Source of the DNA: Melampsora larici-populina 98AG31
Taxonomy: Eukaryota; Basidiomycota; Pucciniomycetes; Pucciniales; Melampsoraceae
Reading direction: 5' to 3'
DNA: 64,000 nucleotides
NCBI RefSeq assembly: GCF_000204055.1
Contig: NW_006768766.1
Span: 3,363,037-3,427,036, forward strand
In this document: positions 41,951 through 54,190 of the stretch, in pieces
Layout: each line of letters opens with the position of its first letter
Numbering within the stretch: the first letter of the stretch is position 1
Program-made: the position numbers and the translations under genes
The notes under the pieces: generated by a model
Seen by the model: the letters and a program-made list of their open reading frames with translations, nothing else
Databases searched by the model: none
Told to the model about the DNA's origin: nothing

Positions 41951-42660
41951 ATGTTTCATATTCCCATACTCACTAAGCCTGGCGCCTTGCAATCTCCGGC
42001 TGTGTATTTCTGTTCACTTATAATTGTGAAATGTTACAAATTACTGAAAATTCATTGGGTCTTTGATCAAAAACATATGTTCTTCCTCCTGATTTTTCAA
42101 TAGACCTGGAGATGTTAAGGTGATCAATTGATACATTACATCAGTTTGTTGTCCAAATGATCCCAGGGCTGGTTCTTTCATTGGAAATTCTAATGTCACA
42201 TCATCTTTTCCTGGGACTCTATACCAACTCTTTGTGCAACCCCAATGATGGTAATTCAAATAAATGTCAAAATTCAACTTGAAGTATAATCAATTTCAAT
42301 ACAATGTGGTGGTAAGGCCTTACTCATATGTATGAAGCTCTTCCTTATGCCAAGCAAAAGTCAAAAACAACATCCCAACATAAATCCAAGGCTGAGTGAT
42401 CCAAGCAGAATCTGATTTAATTGACCTAAGTAAAGACCCAGGTGCAATTGATAAAGTATATAGATTTCATTCATCTTTATCATAAGGTTCAAGTGGATGT
42501 TTTTCAACATGTGGGAATTCACTACTAAAACAAAAACCAAACCACAAAATCAGTCATTTTGAAATTGAAAGGGGATCTTTCATAAATTGATGAATGACGT
42601 ATCACTGAGAAACAAGAAAGAAGAAGAGCTTACATATAGTGATCAAGTAAATAATCTTCT
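41950..42660 (-). pseudogene. KDM5/JARID1-type JmjC histone demethylase relic
   Basis: Exon 42524-42324 reads EFPHVEKHPLEPYDKDE*NL then LLRSIKSDSAWITQPWIYVG and MLFLTFAWHKEELHTYE; the next, 42277-42041, reads NYHHWGCTKSWYRVPGKDDV and QTDVMYQLITLTSPGLLKNQ. These match the JmjC core of KDM5 enzymes (DPY..PWNLxxLP..SLLRxI, PWLYVGMxFSSFCWHxED, NYLHWGEPKTWYGVP, PDLLxQLVTxxNPxxL). The Fe(II) ligands H-x-E are retained in WHKEE, but the motif is altered, a TGA interrupts DPW-type sequence and the rest (JmjN, PHD, zinc finger) is missing. The active enzyme removes H3K4 methylation. Confidence 0.65.
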
Positions 42661-44900
42661 GTTGGTTTTAAATTGGGTGAAGTAGAAATATAAATTTGAT
42701 AAACTTTGCACATTTTTTATAGATTCATAAATGCCTGTTAATCCTATCATGGATGAAGAAAAATGTTTCAAGTATTGGATTCTTGCTTCTGGTCTATCTT
42801 GATTTACTAAATTGGTTGGATTGGTGCATCAAATTGATATTTATTTATATTTTCAAAAAATACAAATTGTTTAGGTCTTTTGTGGGTTGGGATGTGGGGT
42901 TGTGAGGTTTGAGGGGAGGGAGGAAATGTTTCAATTACTGATTGCACACATTATGTAATTCTTATGGACAAATATTAGGCCAACTTGTAAACCCAAACAA
43001 AATTATTTCCAATAACCAACACCCAAAACCAAGAGAACAATCAGTTCAAGATGATATTGACAGAAAGAGAAAAAATATGAAAGCTTACATAAATCAAAGT
43101 GATGTTTCCTAATAAAGCATCTTGCTTAAACATTTTACCATTCCAAACATTTGATAATTCAAATTCACTTTCAGCCTCAACTTTCCTCATCAATATTTGT
43201 TTTGTTTCCTCTCTTTTGCTTTCCTGCACTTCAATTATTTCATTTTTAAAATACATTAATAAACTTGGACCTATTAGAAAATCCATAAATGAATGAACTA
43301 AATTATCTTGACAAACAGACATGTAATAGAGAAAAATAAGTGATTTGAGAGTAGATAGAGTAAGTATTATTGAAAAACAAAAATGATATGATATAAGAAA
43401 AAAAATGTAAACAGAATTTATCAATCCGTTTATTCTAATTCTATCAATTCAACACAAGACCTTCCACCTCTTCAAAATATGAGATCCAAAACCAGACCTA
43501 CTTACCAAAAAAACATAAAAATAAACAACAGTAGAACTTAAATTGTACCTAGAAGTTGAATTTTTAAGAATTGATTTAGAAGCACTAAGTTAATGAGTAC
43601 TATCACCTTTTGGTCTTTCCTGATCACTGAACATGGCGGAGCTTTTTTTTATAAAACTCTACATCAGAACTTCCACTCCCTCTATGGTGTGACTTTAATT
43701 CAGTAATTTCTTGTTCTTCTTGTGGTTTGTTCAAAATCAGCTTCCATTTGATTTCATTCTTTTTTCTACTACCTCCTTTAACTACTCCATTCATCCCTCT
43801 CAGTACTCCTTCATCATTAGATTAACTTCTCCTTTCAATCTCTTCTGAATTTCTTACTGCTAACAATGTTCAGACTGCTGAAATTATGGATCGGTACCTC
43901 AAATGATTATTTCTTTGATCTTGGCTCCATCGGTGTTGTAATTTCAGTTTTCGGAGGAGAAAACATAGAAACCGTTAACATTTTTCGGAAGAAATACCTT
44001 GGGTTTGAGTGGATGAAATTAACTTACAAAAACAAAAACAAATTCCACTAATTCCAGATAAGATCTATAAGATACCACAAATCCCAAGTTGAGCCGAAGT
44101 CCAAGCATTAAAAAGGGTTTTAGATTCATTCGAAGGAGCTTCAGTATTATTGCCATCAGCAGAAACAAATTGTGATAGACATTGTTCAACGACAGTTCTA
44201 TGGTGTTGAGCTGATAGGATCATCATCTCGAAAGGATATCTTAGAGTAATTAAAACAAGTGCAAAGTTAATATAAAGATATTTTCTAAAGAATTTGACCC
44301 TTTCTTCATATACACCATAGAACCTATTTTTGAAGCGAAATTATTTCCAATATCATTAGCTTTCTCCTTCCTTTCATGTTTCACCATCTTTTCCACTTGA
44401 GATCAATGATAAAAATCACCTCATCAGTAAGAATCCAACCAAGATACATAAGACACCCATGACAGGCATCAAAGCCTCATGAAGATCGTGCCAGGACAGA
44501 AAAGTTGGTGAATTTGGAACAGTGAGATAAATTTGGACATTTGGATTTAATCGGAGATGGATCAGAGCCAACTTCGAATTTGGGTGATTGAAAAGACTCA
44601 GAATCGGATTCAGATACATAATCGAAAGGTTTGGCTATTATGAGGATTGTGATTTCACTTCAAGCTGGTCGGCTGAATCTTGAAATTCCTACTAATTGTG
44701 AGCCTGGTGATTGAGGTGGTGTTAATTCCATTGATTGTTCTTGTTTGAAATTTTTTGGGATCAGACTGATTGATTAGTACGATGATAATTCTTCCTTTAA
44801 GGTTTTGGTTTCTGCTCTTGCTGCCCAAAGAACGTTTTGAAGATGTGCTAACTTCTAAAAAACAAAACAAAACAAAAGAATCGTCTCAACTTATTTGAAA
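42661..44900. other. AT-rich DNA, no confident gene
   Basis: A minus-strand frame at 43424-43041 has a plausible coiled segment (FKNEIIEVQESKREETKQIL) and a hydrophobic start, and 44640-44416 another weak frame; neither is recognised and both may be relics. Confidence 0.35.
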
Positions 44901-44959
44901 GTATGATTGAAAAAGGTCAAGTTTAGTGTATTAATAAACTTAACTTTCGCTCTTCTTTC

Positions 44960-46290
44960 CCTTCTCTCCAAAGTTGATCAATCGGGACGAAGATCGATTC
45001 AACATGTAGGGTTGAGTTTAAACTTGATGGACCTGTAAACCTTCAATTTACAAGTACTGTTTTGGAGTTTTATCAGGTTTTGCCTGCGGACGCGGTTCAA
45101 CTTTTACCAGTATGACTAGTATGATAGTTAGTATGATTCAAAACAAACCCTTTTGAACTCGATATATTCATTTTGTTTGGTTGTTTTGGTTTTTTCTTTG
45201 AAGTATGAGGTTAATTCTTTGTTTAGTTTAGTTGATAAAATCGTTCCCTCTCCAAAGCCTTGGAAAAAGTCTAATGCCAAGATTCTACAACTTGATTCTA
45301 AACAAATAAAGTAAGTTTTTTAATCAAAAATAAAACAATAGTTTAAAGACTTTTAAAAGATTTTAATAAACTTTCTTGATTGGTTTTTTCATTAGTTCGA
45401 AAGTCTCCTGTACAGGTACCTTAAATCAGCTCTTTACGTTGTCGAAATCCAAAAAACCACTTGAGAAATTTGAGTGTAACTTTTTTTGGTCGAATTGTGT
45501 AGTGATTTTTATTGCAAAACAAGGTGAAGGGTTTCATAATATTGCTGAGTTATATGAAACTCCGATGTGGGAATCCTGATTCCTCATTGATCACATTTGT
45601 TAGTATTAGTGGTAGGAATAGAAGCTTAAAAATTAATCGATGACCTTTGTGGAGTTTTAACCAATTATTTTTGGTAAGATCGATAACTTTTATTCTTCTT
45701 TCTTAGTAACTGACAGAGTTTTGGTTTCATGTAAATCCAATCAGATGGTAATCAATGGGTTTCTGAATCTGATGTGGATGCTGCTGAATTCAAGACCTCA
45801 GAAGATCCTCGCGGTAAATCTTCACGTAGTAGTACTGAGATCACTTTGTAAGCATCTCATTTTATTTCTATTCTTTGTTCTCATTGGAATACTTGGACTT
45901 ACATACGTTGTTGTTCTACCTATAGGTATATTAAACATGATGCTACTGAGTATTTAGAGATTGACAACTCAAAGAACTAATTGCAACTCTGAGTTTTCCA
46001 CAGTCGTGCCAATTTATCTTTGGACTGACAAAGGTTTGTCTAATTTTTGCTCAAATACATGTTTCTCTTTTTTTGAATACTAATCTTTCAATGATTTTGG
46101 ATCTTTAGAGGAAGAAGTTTTAATTGAAGAAGAAGAAAAACCCAAACTTATGGCGAAGAGGATAAATCATCACAGGTAAAAGAGAAACCTGATGAAGAGA
46201 AAGATGAAGATTCTGAAAGGAAGAAATGGACGAGCGGAATAAGAGGATACGACAATATTGTCTTTAATGGTGATGATGAATAAAACTGAT
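44960..46290 (+). pseudogene. unrecognised degenerate host gene
   Basis: Coding-like pieces follow one another on the plus strand with intron-like gaps: VEFKLDGPVNLQFTSTVLEF (about 45010-45110), FSLVDKIVPSPKPWKKSNAK (about 45215-45310), GEGFHNIAELYETPMWES (about 45520-45579) and an acidic/Lys end with KKWTSGIRGYDNIVFNGDDE (about 46220-46281, followed by TAA). Frames change between them. Function unknown. Confidence 0.3.
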
Positions 46291-47588
46291 GACTATTCAA
46301 AGCAGATGATATGGTTAGTTTTGTTCAGTTCTGCGCTTTCACAATCTATCCTAAAATTTACTTCTGATGACCTTGCTTTGAATGCAATGCGATCAGTATA
46401 GTCGGGCCGATTATCATCAAATTATCTAGGTTCCCAAAGTTATCAGCTTCGAATGAACTTCGCTACGCGAAGTTTTGAATTGATTGGTCCCACAACCATC
46501 TTGATTTGATATGTAGCCGTTATAACTTGATGCGAGATAGTTTGAGCTGAGTTTCAAATCGTTCGAAGATCCAACTACCTACAAGCGATCCTGTGTGTCT
46601 ATATGAACTTATCATCATATTTTGTAACTTATCCATCATTATGAAATTCAAACTATATGGTATCCTAACAAGTATTACACGCTCAAGTGATTCTCACTCT
46701 ACCCAAGATATCCAAATCGAATCTCTTTAAAGTGAGATCTAAAGATTTTCAGGTTCCTGGTAAATATGTATCCCCATTGCTTTGAAAATCTAGTTGTGAA
46801 TTGATTTCTCAAAAGACCATATTCAATTCCACCTCATGAGTTGCTTTTAGATAACATAGTATATGTGATGCCTTTTCTTCAAACATAACGATCCACATAA
46901 TCCTTCCAAAACTCGAAAAAAATACTTTACCTTGATCAGAGGTCCAGCCATTAACTACTTTCTTGTGTTTCAAAGAAAGGATGCACAACCATAAACCAAG
47001 AAAGAAATTAAATTCTTTCAAGTTTCATTGACGTTGCTTATCTTTAAATTTGTTTTTTTCTGATAGTTGATAAAATTGTTTCCTACATTCTTGTTTTGAA
47101 TTTGGGCCCAAGTTTTTCTTATGATAGCCTTGAACTGAAAAGGCAAATCAAAGATTTCACTTCAAATGAGCTTTCAGATTCAACAAAAGATACAATTGAA
47201 ATCAACTTCAAAGTCAGCAAGATCAGGAAATGGTACGGACATGAGGTTCTCAAGTAAGCATATGCTTTCTTTTCTTTTTTCTTTTTGGCACATGTGAAAA
47301 TCCATTGACAGCGCTTTGTTCATGATTTGTTTTGGGCTTCTTGAACCCCAATCAATAAGAACCTTTCTGCGCGTTTTGAGGCTTTAGGTCACAACTAACA
47401 ATACTATTGTCAAGAGGTATGTAAATTGAGATGGGAGAAGACATTTCTTAATCAGATGTGTGTATTACATATAGACATTCATGTGAAACATTAAGAACCT
47501 ATATGTGACAGAAGTAAATATGATCAAAGGCGTGTCAAGTAATCATTATATGCTGAATAACAAACCCTTCATCCAATAGTCACCCCCA
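46291..47588. other. spacer with one possible exon
   Basis: At about 47100-47253 the plus strand reads LELKRQIKDFTSNELSDSTK and FKVSKIRKWYGHEVLK and ends at a TAAG-type donor; unrecognised. Terminal repeats of the following CACTA element were sought here and not found. Confidence 0.35.
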
Positions 47589-50500
47589 ATGTCATCATCT
47601 TACTTTTTAGGAGCACTGCACGTTTGCCTCTGCAAGGATTGCTCAACGTCACAGTTTGAGTATGAAGGATCAACATACCAAGGCCTACCACGATCTAAAC
47701 CCAGTGGAAAGGCTCACGAGGAAAAACTTGAGTGGAATGGGACTCTGACAAGCGGGTCAAAAGACTCTGGTAGTAGTCTACAAGATAGCTCTGGAATGGT
47801 AAGCCTAAGATCTTCACGGAGTTTGAATGGTCTGACAGCTCTGCAATAGAAACCTGATTCTTTCTATTTTAAGCCTCCCTCAGGATCTCTTAATACCACA
47901 ACGCTGCCGTCACAAATCCTCCGTCCCCCACTGCGATCAGGCACGGTTAACCCATCACATTTGCACCCCAGTCGAGACGAAATCCAGCCAAACTCTGAGC
48001 AAACCCGCCTTTCCTATGGACTAAATGCTTCACCAACCGCTGTCCCCGAGCAAGTCCTAGGTCCTCATGACCCTGGCACATCATCATCAAACCATTTCAA
48101 TACAGAAAACTTTCGTATGCAAGAGGTGTATCTCCTTCGCCCTTCTTCACTCATTTCAATGCTACAGGTTGCCCATGGAAGTATCATCAATCATGTTAAT
48201 GAAAATCAAAGTCAAAATTCTTTGCATCTCAGTAAGCTACAGGCAAAACAATGCGCACTGGAGCATGGATACAGCGGACGTCCTTACTGGGACGATATAC
48301 CAACTACGGTCCCCAGGCTATTCACCATGCTCAACCTCGATGTCCCTCTGACAGCTGAACTGTGCTGCCCTCGGTGTTTTGCTTTGCATGGCGTGCCGGA
48401 CCCGGAGAACAAGAACAAATACAAATCACGATGCGATGCTCTACGTTTCTTAAAGAACCCTGATTTGATCAGGAATAGCTTACAGGATTTGCGACGTAGC
48501 AAATGTAATGAAAACCTTTACACTACTAGTTCAACAAGAAGAAAGGCATCTAGAATCTTTTATCATCAGTCTGTAAAAATTTGGCTTGCAAAAATGATGT
48601 TATTGCCTGTTTTCGAGGAAGAATTGGATGCTTCTCTGCTCCATACCCGCCCCCCCAATGCTCCCATGTGTGATATTTGGGATGGAGAAATGTGGACAAA
48701 TTTTGAGTGTGAAGGAAAGCGTTTCACTTCAACCACTGGGAACTTGGTCTTTGGGTTGTATGTCGATTGGTTCCAACCACATGGAAAAGGATCACAGCGA
48801 AACATCTCGACGGGCAATATTCTTCTCATATGTTTCAATCTACCTCCGCAAATTCGATATAAACAAGAGAATTTAGTACTCTTTGGAACGATTCCAGGCC
48901 CTCGAGAACCCAAGGTCGAACAACTCAATCACCTATTGCGTCCCCTAGTAGATGAATTTCAAGAGTTGTGGCGGGGTGTTTTCTTCTCAGCAACTGCAAG
49001 GTACCCTAATGGCCGTTGTATTCGTGCTGCTATATGGCCTATCATTGCTGATCTCCCGGCTATGAGAAAAGTGGCAGGGTTTCCATCTCCGACGGCAACA
49101 CTTTTCTGTGTGCATTGTGGTCTTGTAAAACGTGATATATCACAGACAGATCCAAGTAAATGGCCTCCACGGCTTGACCATCAACAGCACGCTGACGAGT
49201 GGATGAACGCTGAAACCTTGGGTGATCAAAACACTGTATTCACCACCTTTGGAACTCGATGGACCGTCTTGTCCGAGCTTCCTTATTGGCAACCCATAAA
49301 TTTCGTCACTGTCGACGTCATGCATTGTATAATCTTGGGTCTTCTTGCTGACCATGCAAACGAGTGTCTTGGGCTGGCTATTGCTGGAAGTGCTCTGGAT
49401 TCAAAACAAACCTCTGCGGATGCAAAAACTATACATCATCAAGCGGATAGCAACTCTATATTGAACAAAGATCCAGCTTTCTGCACATCAACTGCATCAC
49501 TCGCTTCCAACCACTCCACAGCCTCATCTATATTCAGCCTCCCTCAAAGCCAGTCTTCCGATGCTAGTATCTCAGAATCATCCGATGGTCTTCCTACTAC
49601 CTCATCATCCTTGTTCAACGATAGTCTTGAAGAAATTTCTCCGTCACCTTTGGATTCTGAAGGCTCAGCCTCTAGGAACAAAAAAAAAGATGTGCAAATT
49701 GCTACTGTCAGGCGGTGAGTGACAGCCATTTAATCAGACCACTTTGATAGGATTTGCTGACAACAAAACTTTCCACAGAAAGCGTGCTAGGCCTCGTGGA
49801 CTACCCACGGCAGGGACTGCTGGCCGCCCAAAAAAAAAGGGCACATTTTTAATTGCCACAGTGCCCGATGAAGTGGTTTCAACCTCTGCTGTAGCTGCTC
49901 CCCAGAGGGTCCCACGGCGCTCTACACGGTTAAATTCGACTTCAAGTACAGAGATAGCTGGAACTTTTCCCAAGCCACTTCCACGGCGCTCCAGTCGGTT
50001 GGGTTCAACTTCAGGTGCAGATGTCCCATTCAGACCCCTCCGACCAATCCCAAGACGCTCAGGACGGGTTGCTTCCACTGCAAATCCAACTGCACTAAGA
50101 ACCGCCGGACCTACTCAACCCGTTGCATCGACATCAACTAGTTTACCAACCATCCGTAATCGCGTGCTACGTCAGCGGAAAATGAATGCTAGTCAGGCCA
50201 AAAGTAACAGTGATTCAGATATTACCATACGAGGCGCTAGACAATCCAATGAGCTACGGGGCGGAAAACCAAGGGCCAGCGTGAAAAGAAGAAACAGACA
50301 AAATCCAAGGGTCAACGTGAAAATAAGAAACAAACAAGACCCAAGGGCCAGCATGAGAAAAAAAAGCAAATGCCTTTGAATCCAAAGCACTTGACCACAT
50401 CTGATCTTAATCATATACATAAAAGTATTGCCAACATAGTCACTCCAACTTGGTTAACTCGTCCCCCCAAAAAAATTGGAATGAAAAGTGCTGGCACACC

Positions 50501-51739
50501 AAAAGCTACGGAATGGCTCTCTTTATACACGATCTATATGGTTCTTTCGTTTATCCCTGAGCTCCAACTGTCTGATGATCCTGATCGACAACTTATGTCT
50601 GCAAGCATAATACAGGTAGCTGAAATCGCCAACTTGTCTATGTCTCGAACCTTCAGCCAGAATGATGGAAATCTTTTATCATCTAAATTACGGACATATC
50701 AAGAGGACCTCATGGCTCACTGGCCTGATGTGAGTATCAAGCCAAACTTACATATTGCTCAACATATGCCCCAGATTGCAACACTCTATGGACCTCCAGT
50801 AAGTACAGGAACTTTTGTTGGGGAACGTACAAATGGAATCATGGTCAAGATAAGGAAGAATTATCATTTGGGTGAGCTATTCAAACTTGGGATTTGAAGT
50901 TTATTATGAATCCAGGATGAGTTCTAACTTATGGTATACTAACTTTACAAAGAGGATATCGACAAAACAATCTGCCAGTCTTTTATTCGCCGAAGCTTTT
51001 TCCAGGCTGTGATGAAGAAGGCACCTAATTACTTTAATCGAGCTGATGAATCTGTCCAAATCAAAACCTTGGAGAAGCTTTCCGGGGTTCCAAAATACCA
51101 TTGGTCTCAACCACAGCCTCTAGACATGTTCATATATCAATATTGGTTAGAATACTTGAATCACAACCTCGATGGACGCTATGGCACTTTCATGGATCCC
51201 AGGACTTCCAATGGTAATACATTGGAAAACTCTGTTGAGACTATTAAAAGGCTTAGTTTCTTTGGCAAGTCCTTTGGATCCAAGAAAGTAGATCAGAGGA
51301 ACAGCTTGATTGAATTTAAAATGAACAATCAGCATCACTTTGGCCAGATCATCACTCACTTTTGAACATCAGTAATCCCAACAACCTTTGTGGTGGTTGA
51401 GCCATTTGCTGCTCTGGATGCCACCGATTCCATCAAGAACTTTTACCAAGATCATCCAAAGCTCCATGCGACCATGGTGTATGATCGGAATGAAGCCCTC
51501 ATCACAGTTGATAGCCGAGATCTGATTGGCCACATTGCCATCATGAGAAATCCTGCCGGTACTTTTGGAATAACAGAACCAACCTTGTCATTGGTTAGCT
51601 TGAGAAATTCAGTGAGTGACCTACACCAATCAGATCAGCATCTGCTATATCTCCACATGATGTATTGACCAGATGTAATTGTTTTCAGTGGTCAATCCTT
51701 GAACTAGAGGACAATGGTGAGCTTCCCGGTGAAGCCTGA
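47589..51739 (+). pseudogene. Plavaka-type CACTA transposase, nearly complete
   Basis: Exons 47589-47798, 47874 to about 49715, about 49781-50879, about 50956-51611 and 51689-51739. Exon 1 has a CLCKDC cysteine motif. Core blocks: VPLTAELCCPRCFALHGVPD, VFGLYVDWFQPHGKGSQRNI, ILLICFNLPPQIRYKQENL, GTIPGPREPKVEQLNHLLRP, AAIWPIIADLPAMRKVAGF, FCVHCGL, VTVDVMHCIILGLLADHA, then NLHIAQHMPQIATLYGPPVS and FVGERTNGIMVKIRKN, and the C-terminal GHIAIMRNPAGTFGITEPTL. Lesions: a frameshift at an A8 run (about 50353-50360) and TGA at 51363-51365 (likely former CGA). Between the two core halves is a long basic insertion (see findings). Such enzymes mobilise CACTA elements; three CACTA-like MITEs occur in this window, but no matching TIRs flank this gene. 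Confidence 0.85.
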
Positions 51740-52990
51740 AGCACATACTGTTTCTCTGACATCTCAATATCTTCATGAGATAACGATAAGAAATGCAAAG
51801 GAAAGCTGAGTTGTTTGATTATATCTTCAATGATATGGATCTGACAAAGCTTGTAGAAACTAGTCAAGTGACAAGAGCCGAATTGGGCTTTTGCCTGAAG
51901 ATACATCAATCCCTTCTCCCATGTGATGGTGGAGTCACTACTCCACTTTTTTTTGTTTTCTAGCCTGTTTACCCTTTTCATTTCTGTAGGCCAGAGTCTT
52001 CCACCATTCATTTCTTTAATCCACCTTTTGTATCCTTGAGTACATTCATTCAAGCTAGCCTGATCTTTAATTAAAAATCAGCTCATTTTTTCCTTTCCTC
52101 ATACAATTGGATATCCACTTACATCCTTTGAAGAAGAATGATTTTATCACAGCCAGAATGGAATTGCCTACTCAGACAAGACTTGATTAAACTGTGTAAG
52201 ATTCTTCATCACACAACACAACTTATACTTTTTTGTGTTACACTTTTAGATAACACTACATTCTAAGGCTCAAGATCTTCTCATATATCTTCTTGCCACC
52301 TCCCCAGTGGCACCCATGAAAGCTACCTGAGTGTCAAATACTATTGAATGATCTATGATATGCTCAGATCTTCAATGAGGTTAGGTTTCATCATGTACAG
52401 CTTCCAAAATTGGTAACATACAATCATATGTGTGAGCATTCAGGACTAAGGAGCATCCTTCTTCTTTTTGCAACAAAAACATGACAATCTTGCTGGCCAG
52501 ATCATAGAATTACAAAATCAATTATTTTGACAGATAGATGAAGATGCAGGATAGTCTGAGGGCAAAGAAATTATTTGGTGCTAGGATTTTTTTGGCTAAA
52601 AACCCCTTGCTTTCTTGACTGTTGCCATGGTAAGGGAACAAATATTGATGAAGGGGAAGATGAATCAATCTGATACAGCTTGACGGCTCAATGGTTCCGT
52701 GGTGGTTAAATCAGGAAATCATTCCATTATTATGGTCCCTAATTATGGGAACTGAGACTTGGACTATATAATACTTGGAGGGGATTTCCAGGATATCTGT
52801 GGAAGGGCTAAAACTCTCTAAATCCATAGCCGGTTTTGCTGTGGTTGAATTTTTGTTGACATTTTTCCAAAGCAGGAATATTGTAGCTACTAGTAAGCAG
52901 GAACTCCTTTGGTGTAATAAGGCCATCCTCACCCAATCCCAACCTCCTAGGCAGAGGGTAATCAAAAGAACAAGTCCAATGAGCACAAAG
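51740..52990. other. gene-free stretch after the CACTA gene
   Basis: No gene or terminal repeat recognised. Confidence 0.45.
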
Positions 52991-53700
52991 GTAGGAGATG
53001 CCTACCTTCCATTTGGCCAGATGGAAGCCTGTGTCCATGGGGCAAGAGGGCTACATAGCCATCAGTTATGTATCAATGTGTCTACACATCTTTTGGTTAC
53101 CTTCAATGACAGCTACCCATATAAGGAGGACACCTTACAAGTATCTTCTGCACAGATGGAAGTTGGTAGTCATGGGCCCGTGCAAGTGCCATGCACATGG
53201 GGGTTTACAGCCACACATAGCTACAGCTACACAAGAGCTACAAATAACTACAGCTACATACAAAGGGGGGTGCCCTCCATCCAGATGGAAGCCATGAGCC
53301 TGTGTAAGCCCCTTATACACAACCTCATGGCTTCCCAGACATGTACATACCTCAGGTTTGCCTTGGGGTCGGTGCCTTCCATCTGGCCAAATGGAAGGCA
53401 CACCACACTGATGGTATGTAAATCTTTTGGGGCCAATCCAAGTAAGTCAATTTGGCTTCAAAGTGTAATCTTAGTACACTCTGTGGTCAATTTGACTCAC
53501 TCAGACCTCAAGGTAGGGTCTTAATCCACTTTGGGGCCAATGTGAGTAGGTCAAATTGGCCTAGAAGTGTATTGAGACTGTAGATTGGGTTAATTACACT
53601 TTGAGCCCAATTTGACTCACTCAAATTGGCCTTGAAGTGTATTGAAACTGCAGATCAGGTGCCTTACATTTGGCTAGATGGAAGCCTCAACTCAGTGCAA
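52991..53700. repeat. repetitive tract with recurrent CTTCCAT...ATGGAAG palindromes
   Basis: CTTCCATTTGGCCAGATGGA(AG) at about 53007-53029 and CCTTCCATCTGGCCAAATGG at about 53379-53398 are near-perfect palindromes; related half sites occur at 53155, 53278 and 53670. From 53430 to 53655 a degenerate unit CAAATTGGCCTWGAAGTGTA recurs about three to four times. The open frames across it are by-products of the repeat. Confidence 0.7.
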
Positions 53701-53956
53701 GCCCCATGTACACAGAGCTTTACACTTACATGTCACAGAAATCTACTACCACCTCCTCAACCAATGCAACCCCTGGCCCCTCCCACCCTGAGCCTTTGCA
53801 GGACACCTCCCCTCTCAGCTCTCCTGAGACTAACAGCCCCTCCACAATAAACTTCATATGCCACTGGAAGCCACCACTTCCACCCCTGACCCCTGTGTCA
53901 ATGCTATACCTGACACTTCCCCTCTCAGTTCTCCTGGGGGAATGGTCCCCCCCTGG

Positions 53957-54190
53957 TGTCAGCCCTGAGTACATATACATGTACCCAAAACTAACCTGTA
54001 ACAGTAAACACACTATGTATAAAATTAATTACATGCTACATACTGAGCTTAGACTGTATGGAACATGTAATACAGTGTATCAAAACACTTATTACATATA
54101 CATGTACACTTAAAACAACATGTAATATGTAATAAAACACCATTTACACCTCATAACTCAGTGTCAAGAGTCAAAATGCTTATATTACAT
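53957..54190 (+). repeat. LTR fragment a (5' part)
   Basis: Starts TGTCAGCCCTGAGTACATAT and runs to CTTATATTACAT, where it stops abruptly. The same sequence is present inverted at 55433-55195 and, diverged, at about 56640-56800. Confidence 0.7.

Noticed and set aside
42041..42277. Active histone demethylase
   Set aside because: Only the JmjC core is present, with a stop and altered metal-site context; the other KDM5 domains are absent.
43041..43424. Membrane protein gene (hydrophobic N-terminus)
   Set aside because: The hydrophobic stretch is a by-product of T-rich DNA, and no homologous motif or exon partners were seen.
47300..52100. TIRs of the Plavaka element
   Set aside because: Several CAC... 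and ...GTG candidates were compared on both sides but none gave an inverted match with a 3-bp duplication.
52775..53524. 249-codon plus-strand frame
   Set aside because: Composition reflects CCAGATGGAAG-type repeats and the same stretch is open in three frames.
53670..54113. Open frames of 74-147 codons on both strands (Pro/Ser-rich)
   Set aside because: They follow repetitive LTR and palindrome sequence in several frames at once, with no domain and no supporting splice or start context.
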